Shown one piece after another: positions 37,257 to 45,916 of a stretch of DNA of 64,000 nucleotides; positions within the stretch are counted from its first letter, which is position 1, and the number at the start of each line of letters is the position of its first letter. A program made the translations under genes and the position numbers. Source of the stretch: Ardenticatenales bacterium (GTDB lineage: Bacteria > Chloroflexota > Anaerolineae > Promineifilales > Promineifilaceae); NCBI GenBank assembly GCA_020634575.1, contig JACKBM010000025.1, positions 13,415 to 77,414 of the forward strand. The letters run 5' to 3'. The notes under the pieces are model-generated. The model did no database searches, had not been told where the DNA came from, and saw only the letters and a program-made list of their open reading frames with translations.

Positions 37257-37317
37257 TTTCGCGAGACCAAAAATCCCCAAAAGTTGTGCTGAGCGAAGCG
37301 TATCTAATCTGCGGCAA
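37221..37317. repeat. Small element with CCGCAGATTACGCAGAT inverted ends
   Basis: TTGCCGCAGATTACGCAGAT at the left and ATCTAATCTGCGGCAA at the right are inverted. The interior has AATCCCCAAAAGTTGTGCTGAGCGAAGCG-like sequence, the reverse of the element at 31029. It overlaps the last codons of the aminotransferase frame. Confidence 0.8.
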
Positions 37318-37319
37318 AA

Positions 37320-37673
37320 TTATTCTTTAAAAGCCAACCGATGCGGTCGTAGAGAGATGAGGTTGTGGACCAGGACGATGAGGCCGAACCCGGCAGCGAA
37401 TGCCGTATGGCCCAGGTCAAACAGGCAGAAGGTGGCCAGGCCGAAGATCAGAGTTCCAGGGAAGAGCGCAGCCAGCCAGGGGACTGGGCACGGGCGCTTT
37501 GCCCGAGCGGCTGGGGTCGTCGGGGACGGCAAGGTTCCCCAGATGATGGCGCCCAGAATGGGCAAGCCTGATGGCCAGCAGATAGCCTGCCAGACCATCA
37601 GCTTGCTGTTTGCTCCCCAAAGAGCATAGCTACCCAGCGCCGTCAACTCCAGCAGGAAGCGCAGGGGCAGAGA
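37320..37673 (-). pseudogene. YrdB/DUF2568-like small membrane protein, frameshifted
   Basis: LRFLLELTALGSYALWGANS and GLATFCLFDLGHTAFAAGFGLIVLVHNL are the two ends of a YrdB-type membrane protein of about 115 residues. The middle is split: IIWGTL is followed in another frame by AVPDDPSRSGKAPVPSP, so two small indels lie near 37480-37540. No ATG precedes LRFLLEL; the frame runs directly on from the stop of the sulfotransferase, so the start (CTG or TTG) is uncertain. It ends a leftward operon. Confidence 0.55.
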
Positions 37674-38584
37674 TTAATTGGATTGGAACCCATCGCGATC
37701 GATCTCCTGGTGCAGCGCTTCGTAGCTGGGCAGGCCAATGCGGGCAGTGATCTCCTGCTGCCACAGCTCAGCCAGCCGGGCCAGGATCTCATCTGACAGT
37801 TCGTAGGCGTGGCTGCCCACCTGGCCGCGCCGGACCTTGGCTGAGTCGCTGCCTGGCGGCAGGCCGAGGTGGGACTCGCTGCGGTCCCGCATCAACTTGT
37901 CGTCAAAGCGGTCCTTATGCCGGAGCATAAACTCGAAAGAGCTGTGCGCCAGGGTGAGCTGTAGCAATTGCTTCATCGAGCGGGATGCCGCAGAAGCGCG
38001 GCGATCTTCTGGATGGTACCGGCGGATCAGCCTGCATCGACTCGTAAGCCAGCAGCAAAACATCGTCCCTGAAGCGCTGTGGCCACCAGGAAGCAGGTGA
38101 TGCCAGTAGCCATGACCTTCAGACGGTTCCAGGAAGCCGACGGCGTACTTCCGCCATCGAAACAGAACCGGGCTCAAAAACCAACCTCGTTAAAACGGTA
38201 GAGCGAAACGAGAACATCGCGCGGATCGCGGACCGGGACGATGTAGCGGGCCCCTTTGGGGACTTTGTGCCAGGTCAGGTGGCTTTTGTAGGCGCGTGGT
38301 TGCCAGGCTTGAGCGGCGTCCAGGTCAATGCCAAAATCGGTGGAGACCTCCAGCCAGGGCACGACCCGGGAGATGTCGTCAAAAGCCATGTCGCCACGGG
38401 AGCGCAGGGTATGGACAATCTGCTGGGTCCAGGTCGTACCTGACTTCGCATAGGGACTGATGATGATATCCGTTGGCCAGGGTTGAAAGGCCAGCCCATG
38501 CTCGTAGGCTTCATCAGTCGTGAATTCCGGCAGCTCTCTCATTTCCGCTATGCTGCGGGGCCGGCGTTGGCGTGGGGCACTCAT
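37674..38584 (-). pseudogene. Sulfotransferase domain protein, frameshifted
   Basis: The first 137 residues are intact and carry both PAPS sites: the 5'-phosphosulfate loop SPYAKSGTTWTQQIVH and the 3'-phosphate motif YIVPVRDPRDVLVSLYRF. A frame break occurs at a TTTTT run near 38177 (GGTTTTTGAG), where one T fewer would join NEVGF to LSPVLFRWRKYAVGFLEP. Further breaks lie near 38000-38100. The C-terminal part RRGQVGSHAYELSDEI is in frame again. It would move sulfate from PAPS to an alcohol or amine. It lies 9 bp downstream of the AKR gene. Confidence 0.8.
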
Positions 38585-38593
38585 TGAAGTGGC

Positions 38594-39499
38594 TCAGGTG
38601 AGCTGGACCCAATCGCTGTCCAGCGTCTCGAAACGGTTGTGCAACTCGGCGACAACGGCCGGGTCGATGGGCAGTTCGTTGGCGATCCAGTCGAGATTGG
38701 CCTGCATATGAGCCGGGTTTTTGGTGCCGACGATGATGGTATCCACGTCTTCGTGGGCCAGGGTGAAGCCGAGGGCGAGCAGGATGCGGTTGGAGGGGGC
38801 ACCGGCCGGTGGATTCATATGATCCATCGCCTGCGCCCGCTCAAAGTATTGGCTGGCATAGTTGCTGGGACAGGCCGTTGCACCCCAGGCGCCATTGGCA
38901 ATGGGGCGCTTGATGATGATGCCCATATCCTGAGCAGCCGCATGCTCGAATAAACGCGTCCGCGCGCGCTGCTCAACCAGATTGAAACTGGTTTGTAACG
39001 TGTCGAAAATGCCGCTGGCGATGGCCCAGGCCGCCGCCTCATTGTCACCGCTGTAACCGACAAAACGGGTTTTGCCGGCTGCCTGCGCCGCCAGTAGCGC
39101 CTCAATGGCGTCACCCTGTTCCAGCACTTCGACAGAGCAGGAATGAAGCTGAACGATATCCAGGTGGTCCGTTTTCATCCGCTTCAGGCTGCGGTCGATG
39201 CTGTCGGTGATGGTCTGGGCGGTCCAATCCTCGCCCTCATAGCCGCCGGCCACGTGCCCGGCCTTGGTCGCCAGGATAAACTCATCCCGCCGGTGGGCGA
39301 TGGTGGCGCCGATGGTTTCCTCGCTGATGCCGTAGCAGGCCGCCGTGTCGAGGAAATTAATGCCCCCATCCAGGGCGGCGTTGAGGACCTTGCTGGCCTG
39401 CTCGATGTCCGCTTTGGTTAATTGGTTACCGATCTCCGAAAGGCCGGCGCCGAGGAGGCTGACCTGTAATTCTGTTCTGCCTAGTCGTTTGGTTTGCAT
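38594..39499 (-). CDS. Aldo/keto reductase family oxidoreductase
   Basis: The 301-residue protein keeps the AKR tetrad: Asp and Tyr in FLDTAACYG, Lys in ATKAGHV, and His in IVQLHSC. The fold pattern then follows with RFVGYSGDN, FNLVEQRA, GIIIKRPIANGAW and VDTIIVGTKNPAH. It reduces aldehydes or ketones with NAD(P)H. It sits in a leftward run between an MDR dehydrogenase and the sulfotransferase, with short gaps, so it is probably part of one transcript. Substrate unknown. Confidence 0.92.
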   Translation of the reverse strand: MQTKRLGRTELQVSLLGAGLSEIGNQLTKADIEQASKVLNAALDGGINFLDTAACYGISEETIGATIAHRRDEFILATKAGHVAGGYEGEDWTAQTITDSIDRSLKRMKTDHLDIVQLHSCSVEVLEQGDAIEALLAAQAAGKTRFVGYSGDNEAAAWAIASGIFDTLQTSFNLVEQRARTRLFEHAAAQDMGIIIKRPIANGAWGATACPSNYASQYFERAQAMDHMNPPAGAPSNRILLALGFTLAHEDVDTIIVGTKNPAHMQANLDWIANELPIDPAVVAELHNRFETLDSDWVQLT

Positions 39500-39529
39500 G
39501 ATGTAGTTCTCCTGTTTAGCGTGCAGCGC

Positions 39530-40522
39530 TTAATTGTACTCCACCACCACCTTGGTCATCGCCCCCGGCTCATGCTCGATGTAACCAAAGCCCGTTTCCA
39601 GCTCGCCAAACGGCACCCGGTGCGAGATCAGGCTGGCTAGGTCGCGGATGAGGCCGCGCTGGATGGCGCCGAAGAACCAGCGGGCGTGGCGGGCGATATC
39701 CCAGCCGCCATCCGACGAGATCATGGTGAGCTCGCCCAGGTGGAAATCCATGCCGAAGAGCGGGTGGGCCGGGTAGGGACCCTTGAGCTGGCCGACGACG
39801 CAAACTTTGCCGTTGCGCCGGGTGACGGCCATCGTGTCTGCCAGCGCTTCGTAAGATGAGGAACATTCCAGGGCGATGTCGATGCATTCCGGGCCGTAGC
39901 GGTCGACGATGGCGGCGGCGACGTCTTCGTCGGCCGGGTTGAGCAGGATGTCGGCGCCGAACTGGCGGGCCAGGGCGAGGCGGGCGGGCTGCCTGTCACT
40001 GACGATGATACGGTTGGCGCCGGCCAGCCGGGCCGAGATGATGCAGGCCAGGCCGACGACGCCGGCACCCGTGACGAAAACATCATCGCCTAGCTGCAGT
40101 TCCGAACGGCGAATCGCCTGAGCCGCGACGTTGAACAGGGTGGAGAAGACTGCTTCTTCGTCGCGAATATCATCCGGGATAGGCGCCAGTTGGTCAGCCG
40201 GCCAGATGTATTCGGTAGCGTGGCCGTAGGGGGCGATGACCCGCTGACCGGCTGCCACCCCATCGACCTCACTGCCAATGGCCACGACCTCAGCCACCTT
40301 CTCGTAGCCGAGGAAACGAGGGAAGGTGGGGTGGTCAAACCGGAGCGGCTTAAAGCCCGGCGCCAGGTTGGGGTCGGTGCCGAAATACCAGGCGCTTTCG
40401 GTGCCGCTGCTGATGGCGCCCAGCCGGCTGCGCAGGTGGACGTCGTGTGGGCCAAGCGGCGGCAGATCAAAGGATTCGCGGCGCAGGTCGCGTGGGGCAT
40501 ACAGGCGGTAACGTTGGGGCAT
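39530..40522 (-). CDS. MDR-superfamily (zinc-type) alcohol dehydrogenase
   Basis: The start MPQRYRLYAPRD at 40522 has AGGAG upstream, giving 330 residues; the upstream in-frame part reads through repeats. The GroES-like part includes AISSGTESAWYFG and FLGYEKVAEVVAIGSEV. The cofactor domain has VFVTGAGVVGLACIISARLAGA and a VSDRQPARLALARQFGAD end. The structural-zinc Cys cluster is absent, so it belongs to a zinc-poor subgroup. It opens the MDR-AKR-sulfotransferase run. Confidence 0.88.
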   Translation of the reverse strand: MPQRYRLYAPRDLRRESFDLPPLGPHDVHLRSRLGAISSGTESAWYFGTDPNLAPGFKPLRFDHPTFPRFLGYEKVAEVVAIGSEVDGVAAGQRVIAPYGHATEYIWPADQLAPIPDDIRDEEAVFSTLFNVAAQAIRRSELQLGDDVFVTGAGVVGLACIISARLAGANRIIVSDRQPARLALARQFGADILLNPADEDVAAAIVDRYGPECIDIALECSSSYEALADTMAVTRRNGKVCVVGQLKGPYPAHPLFGMDFHLGELTMISSDGGWDIARHARWFFGAIQRGLIRDLASLISHRVPFGELETGFGYIEHEPGAMTKVVVEYN

Positions 40523-40589
40523 AGCTTCTCCTGGGTGGATGATTTGCTTCCGAGGGTAGCACAGGTGACGGCGAAATGCAGCGTATGGG

Positions 40590-40663
40590 TGAGGGGTTGG
40601 CCGACCCGTCGGGTTCCGCAACCCGTCGGGTTGGCCAACCCGTCGGGTCCCCGGCTACCCCTC
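40590..40663. repeat. ACCCGTCGGGT palindromes with outer GAGGGGTTG/CTACCCCTC arms
   Basis: Three ACCCGTCGGGT copies are enclosed by GAGGGGTTGG and GGCTACCCCTC, so the entire unit can fold into a nested hairpin. It lies between the methyltransferase end and the MDR start. Confidence 0.85.
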
Positions 40664-42052
40664 GCCGGTCATCTCGTCGGCGAATTCGGGCAACGTGAAG
40701 GGCAGCCCCATGGTGGCGAGCAGATCTTCGATGAGGCTGTCAAGTTGGTCGGCTTCGTCGAGGGGCAGGTGTTGCTGGTAGCAGTGCCAGAGGAGCTGGC
40801 AGACGTCCGGGAACCAGCTTGGGTCGGCGTCCGCCAGGCGGGTCTGGAGGCTAGGAGCGCAAGCGCGCAAAATAGCGCTGTCGTGGACCGCTGAGGCGAA
40901 GCCAGCTGAGTAGTTCAGGCAGCGTCATCTGCTCATAGCGACTCACTGACAAACTGTTTCAGAGCGAAGTAGTCGTCAGGACCCTGAGCTGCTGACGGCG
41001 TCGGCGAAGGCGCGGGTTGTTTCGGTGGCTGGCTGGGGAGCGCCCCAGCAGCAGCAGGCCAGGAGTTGCAGGTTGTCCTGGTAGTGGTGGGTGCAACGCC
41101 ATCCCACCGGAAAGCTGGGTGAAGTGGGCGATCGTATGGTAGTTGAACCATCATGGAGAAGCTGCCGTGCAGGTTGGGCAGAGGGGCGGGCTGGTCCACG
41201 AGCGATTCCAACAGGTGTAGCCGCGGTCGGCAGTCAAGACGAGCAGGAACGGGCCTGCTGCCAGAAGTGCAGGCAGTCCAGGCTGGCATTGGGGGAAGGT
41301 AAGCTGTGGTGTCGGGCAGGACTGCTTCGGTACTCGAAAAGGATCTCGTTATACAGTGGGTTATCGTAGGGCTCCGCTTCCAGGGGGATAGCTTCGTAGG
41401 CGAAGTTGAGCCGTTCCCAGAGGGGTTTCATCCTGGAGGTTCGGCTCCGGCCGGTCACTTTCAGCGTCAACAGATTCTCACAGAGCTGACCATCGGCAAT
41501 GGCAAAGCTGTCTGGCGGGAATCGAGTCAAAAAGAAGTTGGCCAGGAGGATGATGGGGTTGCGGCAACCGGCCGGTGTCAGCGACAGGTCACTCCGTTCG
41601 AGACGGAGCGGGCGGCGCGGTCCCATCGAACCGGGCAAAAATCAAGCAGGCCCCGCTCAACCCAGCGCTGCAAAACGGGCTGCGCCTGCCAGAAAGCGAC
41701 GCATTGGCCGGGGCAAAATCAGTCAGGATAAAGCGAAGCGGCAGGCCGGCAAACGGCGGTTCGTGGCCAGTATAGGGGCAAAGGTAATGGAGCAGGTGGT
41801 GGTCAGCTGGCCGCTGCCGGCGCCCAGCTCCACCACGTAAATCGGTTCCGTGACGTCCAGCCCGGCGGCCAGCCAGTCGCGCAGATAAGCCAGGATCAGC
41901 CGGCCGTAACTCCGGGCGATGTAGGGATTGCAGCTGATCTCATGGGGTACGACGTCCGCCTGCCAGGCAGCCATCCCGGTCTTCAGGAAATAATCTCGCT
42001 GGATCTGCCAGATCAGCGATTGAGAGAGTCGTTTGTCCGCTTCCAGGATCAC
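40655..42052 (-). pseudogene. Class I SAM-dependent methyltransferase-like protein, several indels
   Basis: A GTG at 42052, three bases after the dioxygenase stop, opens an intact N-terminal part with SCNPYIARSYGRLILAYLRDW and the SAM-binding IYVVELGAGSGQL. The frame then breaks near 41800. Further pieces, such as LLANFFLTRFPPDSFAIADGQLCENLL, RLNFAYEAIPLEAEPYDNPLYNEIL, FSMMVQLPYDRPLH and the C-terminal DADPSWFPDVCQLLWHCYQQHLPLDEADQL, are in different frames. At least four indels are needed. I do not know the substrate. Confidence 0.65.
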
Positions 42053-42055
42053 AGC

Positions 42056-43084
42056 TTAGGCCCATTCCATGAAGGCCAGGCCGACCCCTTCGCGGTGGGA
42101 TTGGCTGTAGACCGGGGCGTAGCTGTCCCATTTAACGGTCAGATGGTTACAGGCGCTGGCCGTCGCGATCCAGTTTAGCATTTCGGAATTGCCGGATTGG
42201 AGCATTTTCATCGGGATCGCCTGCAACTGGCGCGGGTCGCCGGCGCGCAGCAGGGCCAGCATCTCCTGGTCCCACGCTTCGTTGACGATGAAATGGCTGA
42301 GCCCACCAGAGGCAACGACGGCGACGCGGCTGTCATCCGGCAGGGCGCAGACGGCCCGCTTGAGCGCCTGGCCCAGACGCCAGCAGATTTCCGGCGTGGG
42401 CTGGTTGGGCGGGAAGTATGTGTTGAGCAGGATGGGGACGATGGGGACAGTCGCCGGCTCGCCGGCCTGGTAACCCAGCAGCTCGGCAATGGCGATACCG
42501 ATGGCGTGGCCCATGCCGAAGGCGGGGTCGGGGTCGTTGTCGCGGGCAACGGCGGGGGTCAGGCCGTCGGCGATCAGTTCGGCGATGATTTTTTGGGCGA
42601 GATCCGGCCGGTTCGGATACAGGTGGTCTTTATCCATATGCCAGCCACGGGCGATCTGGTCCAGCAGGAAATCGGGCAGGGGACCAGCGCCGCGCCGTTT
42701 GGCTTTGGCGGCGCTGTCGACCATCTTAAACTGGGGGCCATAATGGACCAGGATGGCCGGGTAGTTGTCATGGCGCAGCAGCTCATGCTGGTCGTCGCCC
42801 AGGACGATCAGGGTGTTGATTTTGTGGTATTTGACGGCGCTGACGAGCTGCGCTAGCGCGGCGCGGGCCTTTTTGTATTCGGCCTGCCAGACCGAAAGGG
42901 TCGCCTGCTCAGCATATTGGCCGCCGTATTTGGCGATTATCTCGTTGCCGGGGACATATTCGCCGTCAACGTCCAAAAAGCCGCCCATGGAGCGGGCAAA
43001 ACTGCCAAAATGGCTCCAATCTTCCGGCCGCGACACAACGCGCGGGGAGTGGGACATGCCGATGCCAAGGGTAATCTGGGCCAT
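42056..43084 (-). CDS. Class III extradiol dioxygenase (LigB-type)
   Basis: The 342-residue protein has the LigB-family iron ligands in GMSHSP (His 11 region) and LGDDQHE, and the catalytic His in ASGGLSHF. It fits the protocatechuate 4,5-dioxygenase beta-subunit/gallate dioxygenase group, which opens catecholic rings next to the hydroxyls. The gene starts three bases after the hpaB stop, so the pair is clearly co-translated. Together HpaB would hydroxylate a phenol to a catechol and this enzyme would cleave it. Confidence 0.88.
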   Translation of the reverse strand: MAQITLGIGMSHSPRVVSRPEDWSHFGSFARSMGGFLDVDGEYVPGNEIIAKYGGQYAEQATLSVWQAEYKKARAALAQLVSAVKYHKINTLIVLGDDQHELLRHDNYPAILVHYGPQFKMVDSAAKAKRRGAGPLPDFLLDQIARGWHMDKDHLYPNRPDLAQKIIAELIADGLTPAVARDNDPDPAFGMGHAIGIAIAELLGYQAGEPATVPIVPILLNTYFPPNQPTPEICWRLGQALKRAVCALPDDSRVAVVASGGLSHFIVNEAWDQEMLALLRAGDPRQLQAIPMKMLQSGNSEMLNWIATASACNHLTVKWDSYAPVYSQSHREGVGLAFMEWA

Positions 43085-43087
43085 GAC

Positions 43088-44542
43088 CTACCTCGTTTTC
43101 ATCTGGGCCAGCGCCTCTTCGACGAGGGCCAGCAGATGGTCTTTAGGGAAACGATTGTAAACGGCGTTCGCCCGGCGTACCGGGTCGCCAGCGTAATATT
43201 GCTCGTAGAGGACCTGGCGGCCCGCCAGCGTCGAGATAGCGGCGTCGGCGGCCAGGCGGAAGAGTTGGATGCGATCAGCCGAATCCAGGTTGGCGCTGCG
43301 GTAGAAATGGCCCACCTGCTCGCCCAGCGGACCGTCCAGATCAGCATACGAGGGCATGGCCACGATGCCGCCGGCGCCGATGGTGCGGATGGCGGCGACC
43401 ATCTCCTCGAACTTTTCGTAGAAAAGCGTATGGGCCAGGTCCAGATCGACGGTGCGGGCGATGTAGGTGCCCCATTCGCTGACCTCGGCCTTCTCATCCA
43501 GCCGTTCAACCAGGATGCGCTGGGTTTCGGTGTGCAGCAGCAACCGGGCCAGGGTGTTTTTGACGTTGGGGAACTGGTCGACATTGGTCGCCTGGGCCAG
43601 GTAACAGGCCAGGCCGGTAAAGAATTCCGCTTTGCAAACGCTGCGGATCAGCCCCTGGTGCAGCTGATGATTGCCGCTAAGGGTGCGGCCGTAGTACGTG
43701 TTGTACAGGGCCGGGTCGCGGTAAATAAACGCCCGCTCCCAGGGAACAAAGACGTTGTCGAAGATGATGTAGGCGTCGGTCTCGTCAAAGCGGCTGCTGA
43801 GCGGATGGTCCAGCGGGTGGCCGGCGTTCTGCGGCGTGATTGTGGGCCGGCAGATAATTTTCAGCCCGTCGGTGGCTGCTGGCAGGGCGAACATGAGGGC
43901 GTAATCGGCGGCGGCCTCGGCGGCGGGGACCATGCCGGAGGGCATGAAGAGCAGCTCATCGGCCAGGGCGCCCAGGGTGGCCACCATGCGGGCGCCAGAG
44001 ATGTAAAAGCCGGCGTCCGTTTCTTTCACAACTTTGCAGGCCAGGTCAAATTCCTGCTCGTGGACCGGTTTGGTCCGGTCGACCTGGGGGTTGACGTTGA
44101 CGTGGGTCAGGGCGAGGTCGTTCTGACTACAGAAGTCGTAGTAGGCGCGCACGTGGGCGGCAAAGCCGCTGTTGACCGTCGATTCGTCAAAGAAGGCAGC
44201 GCCGGCGTTCATGCTGGCCAGGATGACGTTCATGTAATCGGGGCTGCGGCCAAAGATGCCGAAGGTGTGGCGCATCCAGTGGCCAATGGCCTCACTGCGG
44301 GTGGTCAGCAGTTCGCGGCTGCGCGGTTCCTGGAAGGTGCGGCCAATACGGTGACCGGCCGGATCCAGGTAAGACATGGTGTCGATGATATCCGGCCGGT
44401 TCTGTAGATCATACAGCTCCGCCACCGTCTGCGCCCCGCCGCTCAGGCGCGGGTCCTGGGTGACATCCGCCACCAACTCGCCATCAATATAGACTGCCCG
44501 GCCATCCTTCTGTGCGGCCAGATATTCCTTTCCAGTTCGCAT
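43088..44542 (-). CDS. hpaB: 4-hydroxyphenylacetate 3-monooxygenase oxygenase component family (HpaB)
   Basis: The 484-residue protein matches HpaB along its length: MRTGKEYLAAQKDGRAVYIDGE, a middle MNAGAAFF...ALTHVNVNPQVDRTK, DNVFVPWERAFIYRDP and a C-terminal GAGGIVAMPSYADLDGPLG. HpaB uses FADH2 to hydroxylate phenols at the ortho position. A flavin reductase (HpaC) is not in the window. The next gene downstream is the extradiol dioxygenase. Substrate may differ from 4-hydroxyphenylacetate, since related enzymes act on other phenols and crotonobetaine-like substrates do not fit. Confidence 0.87.
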   Translation of the reverse strand: MRTGKEYLAAQKDGRAVYIDGELVADVTQDPRLSGGAQTVAELYDLQNRPDIIDTMSYLDPAGHRIGRTFQEPRSRELLTTRSEAIGHWMRHTFGIFGRSPDYMNVILASMNAGAAFFDESTVNSGFAAHVRAYYDFCSQNDLALTHVNVNPQVDRTKPVHEQEFDLACKVVKETDAGFYISGARMVATLGALADELLFMPSGMVPAAEAAADYALMFALPAATDGLKIICRPTITPQNAGHPLDHPLSSRFDETDAYIIFDNVFVPWERAFIYRDPALYNTYYGRTLSGNHQLHQGLIRSVCKAEFFTGLACYLAQATNVDQFPNVKNTLARLLLHTETQRILVERLDEKAEVSEWGTYIARTVDLDLAHTLFYEKFEEMVAAIRTIGAGGIVAMPSYADLDGPLGEQVGHFYRSANLDSADRIQLFRLAADAAISTLAGRQVLYEQYYAGDPVRRANAVYNRFPKDHLLALVEEALAQMKTR

Positions 44543-44599
44543 GAGCTACTCGTGTCCTTTGATTCCAGGGCGCCTGGTGAGGTTGCCGCTGGAATTTTG

Positions 44600-44712
44600 G
44601 CCACGGATTGGCACGGATTCTACACGGATTCTTCTTTATCTGAGATGGGCATGGCATCAACCCACTATTCTCAAACCAAAGAATCCGTGCCAAATCCGTG
44701 TTAATCCGTGGC
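44600..44712. repeat. Inverted-repeat element, CCACGGATTAA family
   Basis: GGCCACGGATTGGCACGGATT at the left and AATCCGTGCCAAATCCGTGTTAATCCGTGGC at the right form imperfect inverted ends around a unique centre. It fills the gap between the peptidase and hpaB. It matches the element at 34008-34083. Confidence 0.85.
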
Positions 44713-44720
44713 AAGAAAAA

Positions 44721-45908
44721 TCATACATCCTGTCCGGCGTTTATCGTCGCGGCGGCGACCATGAGGTCGCAGGCCTGGAGGAAGGAGGGAACGTGGATCC
44801 ATTCCTCAGCCGTGTGGACCTGGCGCTGGCCGGGGCCGATGGTGATGGCCGGGATGCCGTGGGCCACGATCTGGTTGGCGTCCATGCCGCCGTCGTTGTT
44901 GACCAACGTCGCCGCCAGGCCGATCTGGTCCGCTGCCGCCAGCAAATGTTTGACGACCGGCGCCTCCGGAGCCAGGGCGAATGCCTCATAGGTTGGCCCT
45001 GGCCCAAAGCGGACGCTGCCACCCTGGTCAAATTGGTTGCGCACCCGCTCTGCCGCGGCCCGGAACGCCTCCTGCCACGTCTCGATGATGAGCTGCCGAA
45101 AGGCCGGATCGTGGGAGCGGGCCTCGGCCAGAATGTGCAGCGCCGGCATGACAACGTTGCTGCCCTGACCGCCCTGAATGATGCCGACATTTGCTGTGCC
45201 CACACCCTGTGGCTTTTCGACGCGGCCGTGCCAGCCATTTTGATGTAGCCAGGCCAGCGCCTCGGCGGCGATGATGCCGGCGGAGGTGCCGTGGGCCGGG
45301 CGCGCGCCGGCATGGGCGGGGATGCCAGTGATGTCGATCGTGAACCGTTCGCTGCCGATAACCGCCGTCACAAACTGGTCGATAAAGCCGCCATCCAGGT
45401 TAAAGCACATCGCCGGCAGTTCCGGCCCCAGCAGGCTGACATCCAGCCCGCGGGCGCCGACCAGCCCGACCTCCTCCTGCACAAAAAAGACAACCACAAT
45501 CGGCGGGTGGTCGCCTCGGCGCTCCAGCAGCTGGCGCACCAGATGGAGCAGCACGGCACAGCCCAGCCGGTTGTCACCGCCCAGCGCTTTGCCGGGGGCG
45601 TCGTTGACGATGCGTTCATTGGCTGCGTCCAGATGAGGCTGGCAGCCGACGGCGTCCGGCACGGTGTCCATGTGGGTGCTGAACATCAGGGCCGGGCCGG
45701 GGCGATTCCCGGGGATTTGGATGATCATGTTGCCGCAGTCGCCGCCATATTCGCTCTGCGCCTGGGCATTGTCGAAGGCGATCTGCTCCGGCCGGATCCC
45801 CAGCGCCAGCAATTTCGTCTTGATGTGGGCGGCAACGGCTGATTCACCGGCCGGTGGCCCCGGAATGGGCAGTAATTCCAGCAAATCCTGAATCGCCTGT
45901 TCGCTCAT
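44721..45908 (-). CDS. M20 family peptidase (PepT-like)
   Basis: The start MSEQAIQDLLELL at 45908 gives 395 residues. Metal-site regions are visible: STHMDTVPDAVG (His and the catalytic Asp two residues on), LGGDNRLG and FVQEEVGLVGARG with the general-base Glu. The dimerisation insert contains IPAHAGARPAHGTSAG. C-terminal HTAEEWIHV carries the last His. It should be a cytoplasmic di-zinc aminopeptidase or amidohydrolase. The nucleoside hydrolase lies 8 bp upstream on the same transcript. Confidence 0.88.
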   Translation of the reverse strand: MSEQAIQDLLELLPIPGPPAGESAVAAHIKTKLLALGIRPEQIAFDNAQAQSEYGGDCGNMIIQIPGNRPGPALMFSTHMDTVPDAVGCQPHLDAANERIVNDAPGKALGGDNRLGCAVLLHLVRQLLERRGDHPPIVVVFFVQEEVGLVGARGLDVSLLGPELPAMCFNLDGGFIDQFVTAVIGSERFTIDITGIPAHAGARPAHGTSAGIIAAEALAWLHQNGWHGRVEKPQGVGTANVGIIQGGQGSNVVMPALHILAEARSHDPAFRQLIIETWQEAFRAAAERVRNQFDQGGSVRFGPGPTYEAFALAPEAPVVKHLLAAADQIGLAATLVNNDGGMDANQIVAHGIPAITIGPGQRQVHTAEEWIHVPSFLQACDLMVAAATINAGQDV

Positions 45909-45916
45909 GGGGAACC

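Noticed and set aside
42917..44407. 496-residue frame antisense to hpaB
   Set aside because: HpaB is unmistakable on the other strand; the antisense protein is Gly/Val/Asp-rich shadow sequence.
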